Positions 8,381 through 19,644 of a DNA stretch of 44,813 nucleotides are shown here, in pieces. The DNA lies in contig NZ_MLJJ01000034.1 of the NCBI RefSeq assembly GCF_002095575.1, forward strand, positions 1-44,813, written 5' to 3'. The stretch comes from Pantoea septica. GTDB lineage: Bacteria > Pseudomonadota > Gammaproteobacteria > Enterobacterales > Enterobacteriaceae. The stretch's first letter is position 1, and every line of letters begins with the position of its first letter. The notes below the pieces were generated by a model. The model had not been told where the DNA came from, ran no database searches, and saw only the letters and a program-made list of their open reading frames with translations. The translations under genes were made by a program, and so were the position numbers.

Positions 8381-8409
8381 AAAAAATGACGGACCGCAGG
8401 GGCCCGTCA
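8381..8409 (-). terminator. dapD terminator
   Basis: On the minus strand GACGGGCC, a short CCTGC loop and GGTCCGTC (with one G-T pair) are followed by six Ts, just after the dapD stop. Confidence 0.88.
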
Positions 8410-8416
8410 CAGAGGC

Positions 8417-9241
8417 TTAATCGATGGTGCGCAGCAGTTCGTTGATGCCCACTTTGCCGCGCGTTTTCGCGTCGACTTTCTTCACGATAACCGCGCAGTA
8501 GAGGCTATAGCTGCCATCTTTAGAGGGCAGGTTGCCGGAAACCACCACGGAACCCGCCGGTACGCGGCCGTAGTGCACTTCACCGGTTTCGCGATCGTAG
8601 ATTTTGGTGCTCTGGCCGATGTAAACGCCCATCGAAATCACGGCGCCTTCTTCCACGATCACGCCTTCGACGATCTCGGAGCGCGCACCGATAAAGCAGT
8701 TATCTTCGATGATGGTCGGGTTCGCCTGCAGCGGCTCCAGCACGCCGCCGATGCCGACACCGCCGGAGAGGTGGACGTTTTTGCCAATCTGAGCGCAAGA
8801 GCCTACGGTCGCCCAGGTATCGACCATGCTGCCTTCGTCGACATAAGCGCCGATGTTGACGTAGGACGGCATCAGCACGGTATTGCGTGCGATATAGGCG
8901 CCCTGGCGAACCGCTGCCGGCGGCACGACGCGGAAGCCTGCGGCTTTAAAGCGCGCGTCGTCCCAGCCGGCGAACTTCATCGGCACCTTGTCGTAAAAGC
9001 GGGTTTCTGCGCCTTCCATCACCTGATTTTCGTTGATGCGGAACGACAGCAGAACCGCCATCTTCAGCCACTGATGCGTTACCCACTGACCGTCGATCTT
9101 TTCTGCTACGCGCAGCGCGCCGCTGTCCAGCTGAGCGATCACCTGATTGATAGCTTCACGGGTCACCGGATCGACGCTCGCTGGAGTAATCTCGGCACGA
9201 CGCTCGAAGGCCGTTTCAATAACGCTCTGTAACTGTTGCAT
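8417..9241 (-). CDS. dapD: Tetrahydrodipicolinate N-succinyltransferase
   Basis: DapD transfers a succinyl group from succinyl-CoA to tetrahydrodipicolinate in the diaminopimelate/lysine pathway, which also supplies peptidoglycan. The product has 274 residues, the E. coli length. The ATG at 9241-9239 gives [20 protein letters not shown]; the frame is open nine codons further, but those do not fit the family. The central region is a left-handed beta-helix of hexapeptide repeats ([41 protein letters not shown]). The strongly conserved C-terminus [22 protein letters not shown] is intact. It follows glnD by 75 bases and ends in a good terminator. Confidence 0.97.
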   Translation of the reverse strand: MQQLQSVIETAFERRAEITPASVDPVTREAINQVIAQLDSGALRVAEKIDGQWVTHQWLKMAVLLSFRINENQVMEGAETRFYDKVPMKFAGWDDARFKAAGFRVVPPAAVRQGAYIARNTVLMPSYVNIGAYVDEGSMVDTWATVGSCAQIGKNVHLSGGVGIGGVLEPLQANPTIIEDNCFIGARSEIVEGVIVEEGAVISMGVYIGQSTKIYDRETGEVHYGRVPAGSVVVSGNLPSKDGSYSLYCAVIVKKVDAKTRGKVGINELLRTID

Positions 9242-9267
9242 AATTTTTTCCTGATCTGTCTGGTGCA

Positions 9268-9290
9268 TGCCGGACCACGTCCCGGCACAA
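9268..9290. other. Hairpin between glnD and dapD
   Basis: GCCGG and CCGGC arms (about 9269-9289) can form a stem-loop in the 75-base gap. There is no T-run, so a role as terminator is doubtful; it lies in the region that should hold the dapD promoter or leader. Confidence 0.3.
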
Positions 9291-9316
9291 AGAGTAAATA
9301 AGTAAATCGATTGCGG

Positions 9317-11971
9317 TCACACTTTATCGTTTGGATTAAGGGCTTCTGTCAACCGTTGTCGCAACGCTTTACGCATTTCCGCGTCAAGCGCACGCCGCTC
9401 GCTGTTGGCCAGAATAAACAAATCCTCGACGCGTTCGCCGATGGTGCTGATGCGCGCGCCGTGCAGCGAGACGCCCATATCGGCGAAGACTTCGCCTACG
9501 CGCGCCAGCAGGCCGGGCTGATCGAGCGCTACCAGCTCCAGATAGCTGCGGCGATCGGTATGGGTCGGCAAAAAGTTGACTTCGGTATCGACGCTGAAGT
9601 GGCGCAGCTTCGCCGACGGACGGCGCGTGCGCGGCGGATTCCAGCTGGTCTGCGCGATCGCCTGCTCCAGCGCCTGGCGGATCATCAGGTGGCGATCGGG
9701 CGCCAGCGGGCTGCCGTCCGGCTCCAGCACGATAAAGGTGTCCATCGCCATGCCGTCGCGGCTGGTGAAGATCTGCGCGTCGTGCACGCTGAGGTTGCGA
9801 CGGTCCAGCTCGCCCGCCACGGTCGCGAAGAGATAAGGGCGGTCGGGACTCCAGATAAAAATCTCGGTGCCGCCGCGCGTCGCCTGCGGGCTGACCAGCA
9901 CCAGCGGCTGGCGCAGATCGTGCTCCATTAAATGACGCGCGTGCCACGCGAGCTGGTTTGGCGTGTGGCGCAGGAAATAGTCGGCACGGCAGCGGTTCCA
10001 GATATGGTGCAGCCGCTCTTCGTCGATATTGTCCATGCGCAGCAGCGCCAGCGCCTGCAGCCGGTGGTGACGCACGCGCTCGCGCAGATCCGGGCTGTTC
10101 TCCATGCCGCGACGCAGCTGCTTCTCGGTGGCGAAGAAGAGTTCGCGCAGCAGACTCTGTTTCCAGCTGTTCCACAGCGTTTCGTTGGTGGCGCAGATGT
10201 CCGCCACGGTCAGACAGACCAGGTAGCGCAGCCGGTTCTCGTTCTGCATCACCTCGGCGAACTGCTGGATGACGGTGGGATCCTGAATATCGCGGCGCTG
10301 CGCCGTCACCGACATCAGCAGATGATGGCGCACCAGCCAGGCGACCAGCTGCGTCTCGCGCGAGTTGAGGCCGTGCAGCTCGGCGAATTCCAGCGCGTCC
10401 TGCGCGCCGAGAATCGAGTGATCGCCGTTGCGGCCTTTGGCGATGTCGTGCAGCAGCGCCGCCATTAGCAGCAGCTCCTGCTGCGGCAGACGCGGCCAGA
10501 GTTCGACGCATAGGGGATGCATCGGGCGCGTCGTCTCGCTGGCGAAGCTCTCCAGCTTTTGCAGCACGCGAATGGTGTGCTCATCGACGGTGTAGGCGTG
10601 GAACAGGTCGAACTGCATCTGTCCGACGATATGTCCCCACAGCGGCGTGTAGGCCCAGAGCACGCTGTGGCGGTGCATCGGCAGCAGCGCGCGCTTGACC
10701 GCGCCCGGATGGCGCAGAATCGACATAAAAAGCTGGCGCGCTTCCGGGATCTGACACAGCGGCTGTTTGAGATGACGGCGCGCGTAGCGCAGCTGGCGCA
10801 GCGTGGTGGAGTAGATGCCGCGAATGTTTTCATTGCGCACCATCACGTAGAACATGCGCAGGATCGCCTGCGGTTCGCGCTCGAACAGCGTTTCGTCGCG
10901 CAGGTCGATCAGGTTGCCGCGCAGCTGAAAGGTGTCGTCCAGCGGGCGCGGCTTTTCCGTGGTGGAGAGCGCCAGGATCGCTTCGTCAAACAGCTGTAGC
11001 AGCATCTGGTTCAGCTCGCCGATGCGGCGCGTGACGCGGAAGAAATCCTTCATCATGCGTTCTACCGGCTCGTTGCCTTCGCCCTGGTAGTTCAGGCGCT
11101 GCGCGACGTTGAGCTGGCGGTCAAACAGCAGCCGGTTGTCGTAGCGCGTCAGCGTCAGATGCAGCGCGAAGCGGATGCGCCAGAGAAAGGCCTGACATTC
11201 GTTAAGCTCGTTGCGTTCCGCTTCGGTGAGGAAGCCGAACCCCACCATTTCATCCAGCGTGGTGGCGCCGAAGTGGCGCCGCGCCACCCACTGCAGCGTG
11301 TGGATATCGCGCAGGCCGCCTGGGCTGCTTTTGATGTCGGGCTCAAGGTTATAGCTGGTGCCGTGGTAGCGCTGATGGCGCGCCTGCTGCTCTTCGATCT
11401 TGGCGGCGTAAAAGGTCGCCGACGGCCAGAAGCCGTCGCTGAAGATATTCTTTTGCATCTCCAGAAACAGGGCGACGTCGCCGGTCAGCATGCGCGACTC
11501 GATAAGGTTGGTGGCGACGGTCAGGTCGGCTAACCCTTCCAGCAGAGACTCCTCCAGCGTGCGCACGCTGTGGCCCACCTCTAGTTTGAGATCCCACAGC
11601 AGCGTCAGCAGTTCGCTGGTTTGCTGCGCGCTCGCATCGTCGAGCGGATCGCGGCTGAGGATCAGGATATCGACGTCAGAAAGGGGATGCAGCTCGCCGC
11701 GGCCGTAGCCGCCGACTGCCACCAGCGCGATAGCGGGCAGGGCGTCGAAGCCGTAAAAGCGCCACAGGCGGCGCAGCAGGCGGTCGATAAACAGGGTGCG
11801 CGCGTCAATCAGCATTTCTGCCGATTCGCCGGCGTCAAACGCCGTGGAGAGAAAGGCGTTAAAGGTTTCCAGCTTCTGCTTCAGGGCGTCGCGGGTCAGC
11901 ACCGCGTCATCCCAGTGCGCCGGGGAGTCTTTCAGGCCGTCAATGACCTCATCCGTCAGGATAGCGCTCAT
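9317..11971 (-). CDS. glnD: Bifunctional PII uridylyltransferase/uridylyl-removing enzyme
   Basis: GlnD senses glutamine and adds or removes UMP on the PII proteins GlnB and GlnK, controlling glutamine synthetase and the Ntr system. The product has 884 residues from the ATG at 11971-11969 (E. coli 890). An ATG eight codons upstream is possible, but it lies against the T-run of the map terminator and lacks a ribosome-binding site, while the chosen one follows AAGAGAGAAG. Domains in order: nucleotidyltransferase with [17 protein letters not shown] (Asp99, Asp101), a helical linker, an HD domain with [15 protein letters not shown] near residue 508, and two C-terminal ACT domains ([20 protein letters not shown] and [20 protein letters not shown]). 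Confidence 0.97.
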   Translation of the reverse strand: MSAILTDEVIDGLKDSPAHWDDAVLTRDALKQKLETFNAFLSTAFDAGESAEMLIDARTLFIDRLLRRLWRFYGFDALPAIALVAVGGYGRGELHPLSDVDILILSRDPLDDASAQQTSELLTLLWDLKLEVGHSVRTLEESLLEGLADLTVATNLIESRMLTGDVALFLEMQKNIFSDGFWPSATFYAAKIEEQQARHQRYHGTSYNLEPDIKSSPGGLRDIHTLQWVARRHFGATTLDEMVGFGFLTEAERNELNECQAFLWRIRFALHLTLTRYDNRLLFDRQLNVAQRLNYQGEGNEPVERMMKDFFRVTRRIGELNQMLLQLFDEAILALSTTEKPRPLDDTFQLRGNLIDLRDETLFEREPQAILRMFYVMVRNENIRGIYSTTLRQLRYARRHLKQPLCQIPEARQLFMSILRHPGAVKRALLPMHRHSVLWAYTPLWGHIVGQMQFDLFHAYTVDEHTIRVLQKLESFASETTRPMHPLCVELWPRLPQQELLLMAALLHDIAKGRNGDHSILGAQDALEFAELHGLNSRETQLVAWLVRHHLLMSVTAQRRDIQDPTVIQQFAEVMQNENRLRYLVCLTVADICATNETLWNSWKQSLLRELFFATEKQLRRGMENSPDLRERVRHHRLQALALLRMDNIDEERLHHIWNRCRADYFLRHTPNQLAWHARHLMEHDLRQPLVLVSPQATRGGTEIFIWSPDRPYLFATVAGELDRRNLSVHDAQIFTSRDGMAMDTFIVLEPDGSPLAPDRHLMIRQALEQAIAQTSWNPPRTRRPSAKLRHFSVDTEVNFLPTHTDRRSYLELVALDQPGLLARVGEVFADMGVSLHGARISTIGERVEDLFILANSERRALDAEMRKALRQRLTEALNPNDKV

Positions 11972-11995
11972 ACCGCTTCTCTCTTCTTGAGCCAT

Positions 11996-12023
11996 AAAAA
12001 AACCGGCGCAGGGCCGGCTTTTT
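11996..12023 (-). terminator. map terminator, directly upstream of glnD
   Basis: On the minus strand AAAAAGCCGGC, a CCTGC loop and GCCGGTTTTTT pair over about 11 bases including one G-T. The Ts end some 25 bases before the glnD start. It can also act on the other strand. Confidence 0.88.
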
Positions 12024-12038
12024 ATCAGTGGGGGACGA

Positions 12039-12833
12039 TTACCCTTCGTTGACCAGCACCGCGTCGATGGTGTCGTCGCTACGCAGGGTCAGGATTTCGC
12101 AGCCGTTATCGGTCACCACAATAGTATGCTCGTACTGCGCGGACAAGCTGCGATCTTTGGTTTTTACCGTCCACCCGTCTTTCATGGTGCGGATGCGGTA
12201 GTCGCCGGCGTTGACCATCGGCTCGATGGTAAAGGTCATGCCCGCCTGCAGCACCACGCCGCCGTCATCGGCGTCGTAGTGCAGCACCTGCGGCTCTTCG
12301 TGGAAACCTTTGCCGATGCCGTGGCCGCAGTACTCGCGCACGACGGAGAAGTCGTGCGATTCGACATATTTCTGAATGGCGCGGCCCAGCTCGCGCAGAC
12401 GAATGCCCGGCTTCACCAGGCGCAGCGCCAGGTAGAGGCTCTGCTGGGTGATTTGACACAGACGCTCGCCCTGGATGGTCGGCTTGCCGACGATAAACAT
12501 CTTCGAGGTGTCGCCGTGGTACTCGTCTTTAATCACGGTCACGTCGATGTTGATGATGTCGCCATCTTTCAGCAGGCGATCGTCGCTGGGAATGCCGTGA
12601 CACACCACTTCGTTGACCGAGATGCAAACCGATTTCGGAAAGCCGTGATAGCCGAGGCAGGCGGAGACGGCGTGCTGCTCGTTGGTGATGTAATCGTGGC
12701 AGATGCGGTCCAGTTCGCCGGTAGAGACGCCGGGTTTGACGTGCGGGGCGATCATCTCCAGCACCTCGGCGGCCAGTCGGCCGGCGACGCGCATTTTTTC
12801 GATTTCTTCAGGGGTTTTAATTGAAATTGCCAT
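12039..12833 (-). CDS. map: Type I methionine aminopeptidase
   Basis: Map removes the initiator methionine from new proteins whose second residue is small. The product has 264 residues, the E. coli length. All metal and catalytic residues are at the standard positions: His79, Asp97, Asp108, His171, Glu204 and Glu235. It points away from rpsB, and the 316-base gap between them carries the rpsB promoter and leader. A strong terminator follows. Confidence 0.98.
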   Translation of the reverse strand: MAISIKTPEEIEKMRVAGRLAAEVLEMIAPHVKPGVSTGELDRICHDYITNEQHAVSACLGYHGFPKSVCISVNEVVCHGIPSDDRLLKDGDIINIDVTVIKDEYHGDTSKMFIVGKPTIQGERLCQITQQSLYLALRLVKPGIRLRELGRAIQKYVESHDFSVVREYCGHGIGKGFHEEPQVLHYDADDGGVVLQAGMTFTIEPMVNAGDYRIRTMKDGWTVKTKDRSLSAQYEHTIVVTDNGCEILTLRSDDTIDAVLVNEG

Positions 12834-12873
12834 TAAATTAATCCGCAGTTGCCGAAAATTTCAGCAATAATGA

Positions 12874-13875
<1,002 letters not shown>

Positions 13876-13923
13876 TAAGGTTCGCTCTGACAAAGAGCCC
13901 TTAGACATCAGATGTAATCTGTT

Positions 13924-13953
13924 AAGGGGCCAGTCTTGGCCCCTTTATTTTAT
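13924..13953 (+). terminator. Attenuator between rpsB and tsf
   Basis: The perfect 9-bp stem AAGGGGCCA/TGGCCCCTT with loop GTCT is followed by TATTTTAT. It should end part of the transcripts after rpsB so that less tsf is made, as described for the E. coli operon. Confidence 0.85.
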
Positions 13954-14056
13954 CTCCGTCTGTCACGCCTCCTTATCAGGCGGGCGGGACAGAGTAAATT
14001 TTCCGCAACAGGTGCCTTAGTGCGTAAGCACGGGGGTACGAACCGAGGATTCTGGA

Positions 14057-14908
14057 ATGGCTGAAATTACCGCTGCAATGGTAAAAGAACTGCGCGAGCG
14101 TACTGGCGCGGGCATGATGGACTGCAAAAAAGCGCTGACCGAAGCGAATGGCGACATCGAGCTGGCGATTGAGAACATGCGTAAGTCCGGCGCGATCAAA
14201 GCGGCGAAAAAAGCAGGCAACGTGGCTGCTGACGGCGTGATCAAAACCAAAATCGACGGCAACTACGGCGTGATCCTGGAAGTTAACTGCCAGACTGACT
14301 TCGTTGCGAAAGACGCTGGTTTCCAGGCCTTTGCTGACAAAGTGCTGGACGCGGCGACCGCAGAGCGCATCACCGACGTTGAAGCGCTGAAAGCGAAATT
14401 CGAAGAAGAGCGCGTTGCGCTGGTAGCGAAAATCGGCGAAAACATCAACATCCGTCGTATCGCAGTGCTGGAAGGCGAGCAGCTGGGTTCATACCTGCAC
14501 GGCGCACGCATCGGCGTACTGATCTCCGCGAAAGGCGCTGACGAAGAGCTGATCAAGCAGATCGCTATGCACGTTGCAGCCAGCAAGCCGGAATTCGTTA
14601 AGCCGGAAGACGTCTCTGCCGACGTGGTTGAGAAAGAGTACCAGGTTCAGCTGGACATCGCCATGCAGTCCGGTAAGCCGAAAGAGATCGCAGAGAAGAT
14701 GGTTGAAGGCCGCATGAAGAAATTCACCGGCGAAGTCTCTCTGACCGGTCAGGCTTTCGTTATCGATCCGAGCAAAACCGTTGGCCAGGCGCTGAAAGAG
14801 CAGGGCGCTGACGTCATCAACTTCATCCGCTTCGAAGTGGGCGAAGGCATTGAGAAAGTCGAAAGCGACTTCGCTGCTGAAGTAGCGGCAATGTCCAAAC
14901 AGTCTTAA
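14057..14908 (+). CDS. tsf: Elongation factor Ts
   Basis: EF-Ts exchanges GDP for GTP on EF-Tu. The product has 283 residues, the E. coli length. The N-terminal UBA-like domain ([21 protein letters not shown]) and the TDFVAKD motif that touches EF-Tu are present. The ATG follows GAGGATT. It is second in the rpsB-tsf unit and ends in tandem hairpins. Confidence 0.99.
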   Translation: MAEITAAMVKELRERTGAGMMDCKKALTEANGDIELAIENMRKSGAIKAAKKAGNVAADGVIKTKIDGNYGVILEVNCQTDFVAKDAGFQAFADKVLDAATAERITDVEALKAKFEEERVALVAKIGENINIRRIAVLEGEQLGSYLHGARIGVLISAKGADEELIKQIAMHVAASKPEFVKPEDVSADVVEKEYQVQLDIAMQSGKPKEIAEKMVEGRMKKFTGEVSLTGQAFVIDPSKTVGQALKEQGADVINFIRFEVGEGIEKVESDFAAEVAAMSKQS

Positions 14909-14919
14909 TGCTGTGAAAG

Positions 14920-14965
14920 GAACCGCCAGAAGGCGGTTCTTTTTTGTCTGCTACGCTAAGCAGAC
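14920..14965 (+). terminator. tsf terminator, tandem hairpins
   Basis: GAACCGCC/GGCGGTTC with an AGAA loop and six Ts (14920-14945) is followed at once by a second stem GTCTGCT/AGCAGAC (14946-14965) and GCTTTT. Two stops in a row suit a very highly transcribed operon. Confidence 0.88.
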
Positions 14966-15062
14966 GCTTTTCAGTCTCATCCCAATAGTAATTTACGCGC
15001 GCTAAGCGGATGATCGATCAGATTTAACTTCTCCTTTTCAACTCTTCCAGGAAGAACCGACC

Positions 15063-15788
15063 ATGGCGACCAACGCAAAACCTGTATATCAACGTATCCT
15101 GCTGAAACTGAGTGGCGAAGCACTGCAAGGTGCCGAAGGTTTTGGTATCGACGCGAGCGTGCTTGACCGCATGGCGCAAGAGGTGAAAGAACTGGTCGAG
15201 CTGGGCATTCAGGTAGGCGTGGTAATTGGCGGCGGCAACCTGTTCCGCGGCGCGGGTCTGGCACAGGCGGGAATGAACCGTGTCGTGGGCGACCATATGG
15301 GCATGCTGGCGACCGTAATGAACGGCCTGGCGATGCGCGACGCGCTGCACCGCGCCTACGTTAACGCGCGCCTGATGTCCGCTATTCCCCTCAACGGCGT
15401 ATGCGACAACTACAGCTGGGCCGAAGCGATCAGCCTGCTGCGCAACAACCGCGTGGTGATTTTCTCCGCCGGCACCGGCAACCCGTTCTTCACCACCGAC
15501 TCGGCGGCCTGCCTGCGCGGCATCGAGATCGAAGCAGACGTAGTGCTGAAGGCGACCAAAGTCGACGGCGTTTACTCCGCCGACCCGGTGAAAAATCCGG
15601 ATGCGACGCTCTACGATCAGCTCTCTTACGCCGAAGTGCTGGAAAAAGAGCTGAAAGTAATGGATCTGGCGGCCTTTACGCTGGCGCGCGACCACCAGCT
15701 GCCGATCCGCGTATTTAATATGAACAAACCTGGCGCGCTGCGTCGCGTAGTAATGGGCGAAAAAGAAGGCACCCTGATTACGCATTAA
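15063..15788 (+). CDS. pyrH: UMP kinase
   Basis: PyrH phosphorylates UMP to UDP in pyrimidine synthesis; it is a hexamer of the amino-acid-kinase fold, activated by GTP and inhibited by UTP. The product has 241 residues, the E. coli length. [11 protein letters not shown] (ATP-binding start), [10 protein letters not shown] and [14 protein letters not shown] stretch ([16 protein letters not shown]) are present. It starts about 100 bases after the tsf terminators, so it has its own promoter in that gap, which I could not place. Confidence 0.98.
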   Translation: MATNAKPVYQRILLKLSGEALQGAEGFGIDASVLDRMAQEVKELVELGIQVGVVIGGGNLFRGAGLAQAGMNRVVGDHMGMLATVMNGLAMRDALHRAYVNARLMSAIPLNGVCDNYSWAEAISLLRNNRVVIFSAGTGNPFFTTDSAACLRGIEIEADVVLKATKVDGVYSADPVKNPDATLYDQLSYAEVLEKELKVMDLAAFTLARDHQLPIRVFNMNKPGALRRVVMGEKEGTLITH

Positions 15789-15824
15789 TACCCGACGCAA
15801 GATAAAATAAGGTATATTCTGTCG

Positions 15825-15896
15825 GCGCGGTGAATTTCACCGCGCACCATTCAGGATTATCGCTCAACAGCGATACCGCTTCCGGCGACGCCGGAA
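15825..15896 (+). other. Three consecutive hairpins between pyrH and frr
   Basis: GCGCGGTGA/TCACCGCGC (15825-15845), TCGCT/AGCGA (15860-15873) and TTCCGGC/GCCGGAA (15880-15896) follow one another with short gaps. None has a T-run, so they are not ordinary terminators. They would sit in the 5' part of the frr message. A weak -10 (TATATT near 15813) lies just before them. Confidence 0.45.
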
Positions 15897-15929
15897 TGGC
15901 CAGGTCAAACCGAATCCAAGGGTTTCAAC

Positions 15930-16487
15930 GTGATTAACGACATCAAAAAAGATGCTGAAACGCGCATGGACAAATGCGTCGAAGCGTTTAAAAACACCAT
16001 CAGCAAAGTGCGCACCGGTCGCGCTTCGCCTTCACTGCTCGACGGTATCGTGGTCGAATACTACGGTACGCCAACGCCGCTGCGTCAGCTCGCTTCCGTC
16101 ACCGTAGAAGACTCACGCACGCTGAAAATCAACGTGTTCGACCGCTCCATGGGCCCGGCAGTGGAAAAAGCCATCATGGCTTCTGACCTCGGCCTGAACC
16201 CGAACTCAGCCGGTAGCGACATTCGCGTTCCGCTGCCTGCGTTGACCGAAGAGCGTCGTAAAGATCTGATCAAGATCGTACGTGGCGAAGCCGAGCAGGG
16301 CCGCGTCTCCGTGCGCAATGTGCGCCGCGACGCCAACGACAAAATCAAAGCCTTGCTGAAAGATAAAGAGATCAGCGAAGACGATGAGCGTCGTACTCAG
16401 GAAGAGATCCAGAAAATGACCGATGCGCGCATCAAGAACGTCGATGCGGCGCTGGCCGAGAAAGAGAAGGAGCTGATGGAGTTCTAA
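15930..16487 (+). CDS. frr: Ribosome recycling factor
   Basis: RRF works with EF-G to split ribosomes after termination. The product has 185 residues and starts with GTG at 15930, as in E. coli. The three-helix bundle is evident: [28 protein letters not shown], the [13 protein letters not shown] segment and the long C-terminal helix ending [12 protein letters not shown]. It lies between pyrH and dxr in the conserved order. Confidence 0.98.
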   Translation: MINDIKKDAETRMDKCVEAFKNTISKVRTGRASPSLLDGIVVEYYGTPTPLRQLASVTVEDSRTLKINVFDRSMGPAVEKAIMASDLGLNPNSAGSDIRVPLPALTEERRKDLIKIVRGEAEQGRVSVRNVRRDANDKIKALLKDKEISEDDERRTQEEIQKMTDARIKNVDAALAEKEKELMEF

Positions 16488-16504
16488 TCCCATCGGTTGC
16501 TCTC

Positions 16505-16577
16505 TATACCCGATATCCTTGGGTATAAAACGCCGTTCAGGGCTGTATTCATTGCGAATGCGCTCTGGCGGCGTTTT
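16505..16577 (+). terminator. Two hairpins after frr, the second terminator-like
   Basis: TATACCC/GGGTATA (16505-16527) is followed by a long imperfect stem whose outer arms are AAAACGCCG (16527-16535) and CGGCGTTTT (16569-16577), with inner pairs CAG/CTG and ATTC/GAAT. The four Ts at its end suggest partial termination before dxr. Confidence 0.55.
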
Positions 16578-16632
16578 ACATTATGCCTTCCGCGCTTGCG
16601 GAGTTATTCGACGTCTTCACAGGGATAGCTTA

Positions 16633-17835
16633 ATGAAGCGATTAACCTTGCTGGGTTCTACCGGATCAATCGGCGCCAGCACGCTGGCGGTGGTACGCGC
16701 CAATCCTGAGCTCTATCAAATCACCGCGCTGGTCGCCGGACAAAACGTTGCGCTGATGGCGGAACAGTGCCAGGCCTTTCAGCCGCGCTATGCCGCGATG
16801 GCGGATGAAGCCTCCGCGCAGGCGCTGCGTGAACGACTGAAAGCACTCAACGTCTCTACCGAAGTGCTCTCCGGCGTTCAGGCTGCGTGCGAGCTGGCGG
16901 CGCTTGACGAGGTCGACCAGGTGATGGCGGCGATCGTCGGGGCCTCGGGTTTGCTGCCGACGCTGGCGGCGATCCGCGCCGGGAAAAGCGTGCTGCTTGC
17001 CAATAAAGAGTCTCTTGTCACCTGCGGCCGTTTGTTTATGGAGGCCGTACGCCATCATCAGGCGCAGCTGCTGCCCGTCGACAGCGAGCATAACGCGATT
17101 TTTCAGAGTTTGCCCGCTTCCATCCAGCATCAGTTAGGATACGCTGACCTGCGAGAAAATGGCATTGAGTCCATTATCCTTACGGGATCGGGTGGTCCTT
17201 TTCGTGACACGCCGCTGGCTGACCTCGCGACCATGTCGCCAGAGCAGGCCTGCGCGCATCCGAACTGGTCGATGGGACGTAAAATCTCCGTCGACTCGGC
17301 CACCATGATGAATAAAGGTCTCGAATACATTGAAGCCCGCTGGTTATTTAACGCCAGCGCAGCGCAAATGGAGGTGATCCTGCATCCGCAGTCGATGATC
17401 CACTCCATGGTGCGCTACTGCGACGGCAGCGTGCTGGCTCAGCTCGGTTCACCGGATATGCGCACCCCCATTGCACACTGCATGGCCTGGCCTGCGCGTA
17501 TTTCGGCAGGCGTCACGCCGCTGGACTTCACCCGCATGTCCGCGCTGACCTTCGCTGAACCTGACTTTGCCCGCTACCCTTGCCTGAAACTGGCGATAGA
17601 TGCCTGCGAGGCAGGGCAGGCGGCGACCACTACGCTGAACGCGGCCAACGAGGTTGCGGTGGCGGCCTTTCTGGATAACCAGATCCGCTTTACCGACATC
17701 GCGGCGATCAACAGCGAAGCGCTGTCGGCGCAGACGTTCGCGGAGCCGGACTCGGTGGACGCCGTGCTGGATATCGACCGCGCCGCGCGCGCCAGCGCCA
17801 CAAAAATGCTGCCGCGTTTCGCGACCTCGCGTTAA
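16633..17835 (+). CDS. dxr: 1-deoxy-D-xylulose-5-phosphate reductoisomerase
   Basis: Dxr turns DXP into 2-C-methyl-D-erythritol 4-phosphate with NADPH, the first committed step of the MEP isoprenoid pathway. The product has 400 residues (E. coli 398). The ATG at 16633 gives [16 protein letters not shown], the NADPH-binding start. The metal and substrate site is seen in [25 protein letters not shown] and [22 protein letters not shown]. The C-terminal tail after FTDIAAI diverges from E. coli, which is usual. The isoprenoid units feed UppS just downstream. Confidence 0.98.
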   Translation: MKRLTLLGSTGSIGASTLAVVRANPELYQITALVAGQNVALMAEQCQAFQPRYAAMADEASAQALRERLKALNVSTEVLSGVQAACELAALDEVDQVMAAIVGASGLLPTLAAIRAGKSVLLANKESLVTCGRLFMEAVRHHQAQLLPVDSEHNAIFQSLPASIQHQLGYADLRENGIESIILTGSGGPFRDTPLADLATMSPEQACAHPNWSMGRKISVDSATMMNKGLEYIEARWLFNASAAQMEVILHPQSMIHSMVRYCDGSVLAQLGSPDMRTPIAHCMAWPARISAGVTPLDFTRMSALTFAEPDFARYPCLKLAIDACEAGQAATTTLNAANEVAVAAFLDNQIRFTDIAAINSEALSAQTFAEPDSVDAVLDIDRAARASATKMLPRFATSR

Positions 17836-17848
17836 CGCGCGCCGCTAT

Positions 17849-17877
17849 TTGTTCGCCTGTAGCGAAAATGGTATAGT
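17849..17877 (+). promoter_or_regulatory. Promoter upstream of uppS
   Basis: TTGTTC at 17849-17854, a 17-base spacer and TATAGT at 17872-17877 make a good sigma-70 promoter with a GC-rich start region. A leader of about 120 bases would follow, holding the small stems GCATC/GATGC near 17902-17917 and CGCCC/GGGCG at 17922-17936. Confidence 0.7.
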
Positions 17878-18003
17878 CGCTCGCTCGCGTTTCCGGGTAT
17901 GGCATCGCATCTGATGCGCCTCGCCCCTTTTGGGCGGGAGAATACCGGGCGCAATGTATTCAGAAACCACAGCATTTCTGACAACAGGAATTAATTACGC
18001 GTT

Positions 18004-18756
18004 ATGTCGTCCAATAATCACAACAAAACCGATGACCAACAGGGAACAGGCCCGCGTCACGTGGCTATCATTATGGATGGCAATGGTCGTTGGGCTAAAA
18101 ATCAGGGAAAACTGCGTATTTCCGGCCATAAAGCGGGCGTTAAAGCGGTGCGCCGCTCTGTCAGTTTCGCCGTCAGCAATAATCTTGAAGCGCTGACGCT
18201 CTATGCCTTCAGCAGTGAAAACTGGAGCCGTCCGCCTCAGGAAGTGACGGCGCTAATGGAGCTGTTTGTCTGGGCGCTCGACAGTGAAGTGAAGAGCCTG
18301 CACAAGCACAACGTGCGTCTGCGCATCATCGGCGACGTGAGCCGTTTCAGTAACCGTATTCAGGAGCGTATTCGTCGCGCCGAGGAACTGACTCAGCAAA
18401 ATAGTGGACTGACTCTCAATATTGCCGCGAACTATGGCGGACGTTGGGATATTATCCAGGGAGTGAAAAAACTCGCTGAGCAGGTTCAGGAAGGTTTGCT
18501 GCGTCCTGACCAGATCACCGAGGAAAACCTGTCTGCCCATTTGTGCATGCAGGGACTGGCTCCAGTGGATTTAGTGATAAGGACCGGGGGAGAGCATCGG
18601 ATTAGCAACTTCCTGCTGTGGCAGATCGCCTATGCTGAGTTTTATTTTACCGATGTTCTCTGGCCTGATTTTGATGAACACGTTTTTGAAGGTGCACTGA
18701 ATGCATTCTCTCTGCGGGAGCGTCGTTTTGGCGGCGCTGCACCAGGCGGCGCCTGA
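18004..18756 (+). CDS. uppS: Undecaprenyl diphosphate synthase
   Basis: UppS (IspU) condenses eight isopentenyl diphosphates onto farnesyl diphosphate, giving the C55 lipid carrier for peptidoglycan and O-antigen. The product has 250 residues (E. coli 253). The cis-prenyltransferase motifs are present: [13 protein letters not shown] with Asp25, the LYAFSSENW segment and the C-terminal [21 protein letters not shown]. Eighteen bases separate it from cdsA, suggesting a shared message with cdsA, rseP and beyond. Confidence 0.98.
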   Translation: MSSNNHNKTDDQQGTGPRHVAIIMDGNGRWAKNQGKLRISGHKAGVKAVRRSVSFAVSNNLEALTLYAFSSENWSRPPQEVTALMELFVWALDSEVKSLHKHNVRLRIIGDVSRFSNRIQERIRRAEELTQQNSGLTLNIAANYGGRWDIIQGVKKLAEQVQEGLLRPDQITEENLSAHLCMQGLAPVDLVIRTGGEHRISNFLLWQIAYAEFYFTDVLWPDFDEHVFEGALNAFSLRERRFGGAAPGGA

Positions 18757-18774
18757 GCAAACAGGGGGTAACCT

Positions 18775-19632
18775 TTGCTGAAGTCTCGTCTGATTACCGC
18801 GCTTATTCTCATTCCGCTGGTGATTGCTGCGCTTTTCTGGTTACCGCCCGTTGGTTTTGCGATTACGACGATTATCATCTGCATGCTCGGCGCCTGGGAA
18901 TGGGGCCAGCTTGCGGGCATGGCGTCGCGCCAACAGCGCATCTGGCTTTCCCTGCTGTGCGGGCTGCTGCTGGCGGGGATGCTCTTTACTCTTCCTCCCT
19001 ATCAGCGTGACGTGCATCTGCCGCAGGTCGCCACTTCGCTCTGGGCGTCGCTGGCGTGGTGGATTGTGGCGCTGTTCCTGGTTCTCTTTTATCCCGCATC
19101 GGCCTCTCTGTGGCGGCATTCGCGCCCTTTGCGCCTGGTCTTCGGCATTCTCACCCTGATTCCCTTTTTCTGGGGCATGATGGCGCTGCGTCAGTATCAC
19201 TACGAGAGCGATCACTACGCCGGCTCATGGTGGCTGCTGTTCGTGATGTTCCTGGTGTGGGGCGCGGATTCCGGCGCTTACATGTTCGGCAAGATGTTTG
19301 GCAAACATAAGCTGGCGCCTAAAGTCTCGCCAGGTAAAACCTGGGAAGGCTTTCTCGGCGGCCTGTTCTCTTCCGCGCTGCTCGCCTGGCTGTTCGCCAG
19401 CTTCGCGCCGCTGACCGTTTCCGCCGGTACGCTGATTGTCTGCGCCGTGCTGGCCACGCTCGCGTCGGTACTGGGCGACTTAACAGAAAGCATGTTCAAA
19501 CGTGAAGCGGGCATAAAAGACAGCGGCAGCCTGATCCCGGGTCACGGCGGCATACTCGATCGCATCGACAGCCTCACTGCGGCGGTGCCGGTTTTCGCCT
19601 GTTTACTGCTGCTGGTATTCCGCACTCTCTGA
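18775..19632 (+). CDS. cdsA: Phosphatidate cytidylyltransferase
   Basis: CdsA makes CDP-diacylglycerol from phosphatidate and CTP in the inner membrane, the branch point for all phospholipids. The product has 285 residues, equal to E. coli, and starts with TTG (also reported for E. coli) giving MLKSRLITALILIPLVIAAL. There are about eight hydrophobic segments. The family signature near the C-terminus, SVLGDLTESMFKREAGIKDS followed by PGHGGILDRIDS, is intact. Confidence 0.98.
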   Translation: MLKSRLITALILIPLVIAALFWLPPVGFAITTIIICMLGAWEWGQLAGMASRQQRIWLSLLCGLLLAGMLFTLPPYQRDVHLPQVATSLWASLAWWIVALFLVLFYPASASLWRHSRPLRLVFGILTLIPFFWGMMALRQYHYESDHYAGSWWLLFVMFLVWGADSGAYMFGKMFGKHKLAPKVSPGKTWEGFLGGLFSSALLAWLFASFAPLTVSAGTLIVCAVLATLASVLGDLTESMFKREAGIKDSGSLIPGHGGILDRIDSLTAAVPVFACLLLLVFRTL

Positions 19633-19644
19633 GGACAGGCGTAG

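Noticed and set aside
15790..15820. Promoter for frr around TATATT
   Set aside because: No acceptable -35 at the right distance; too weak to list.
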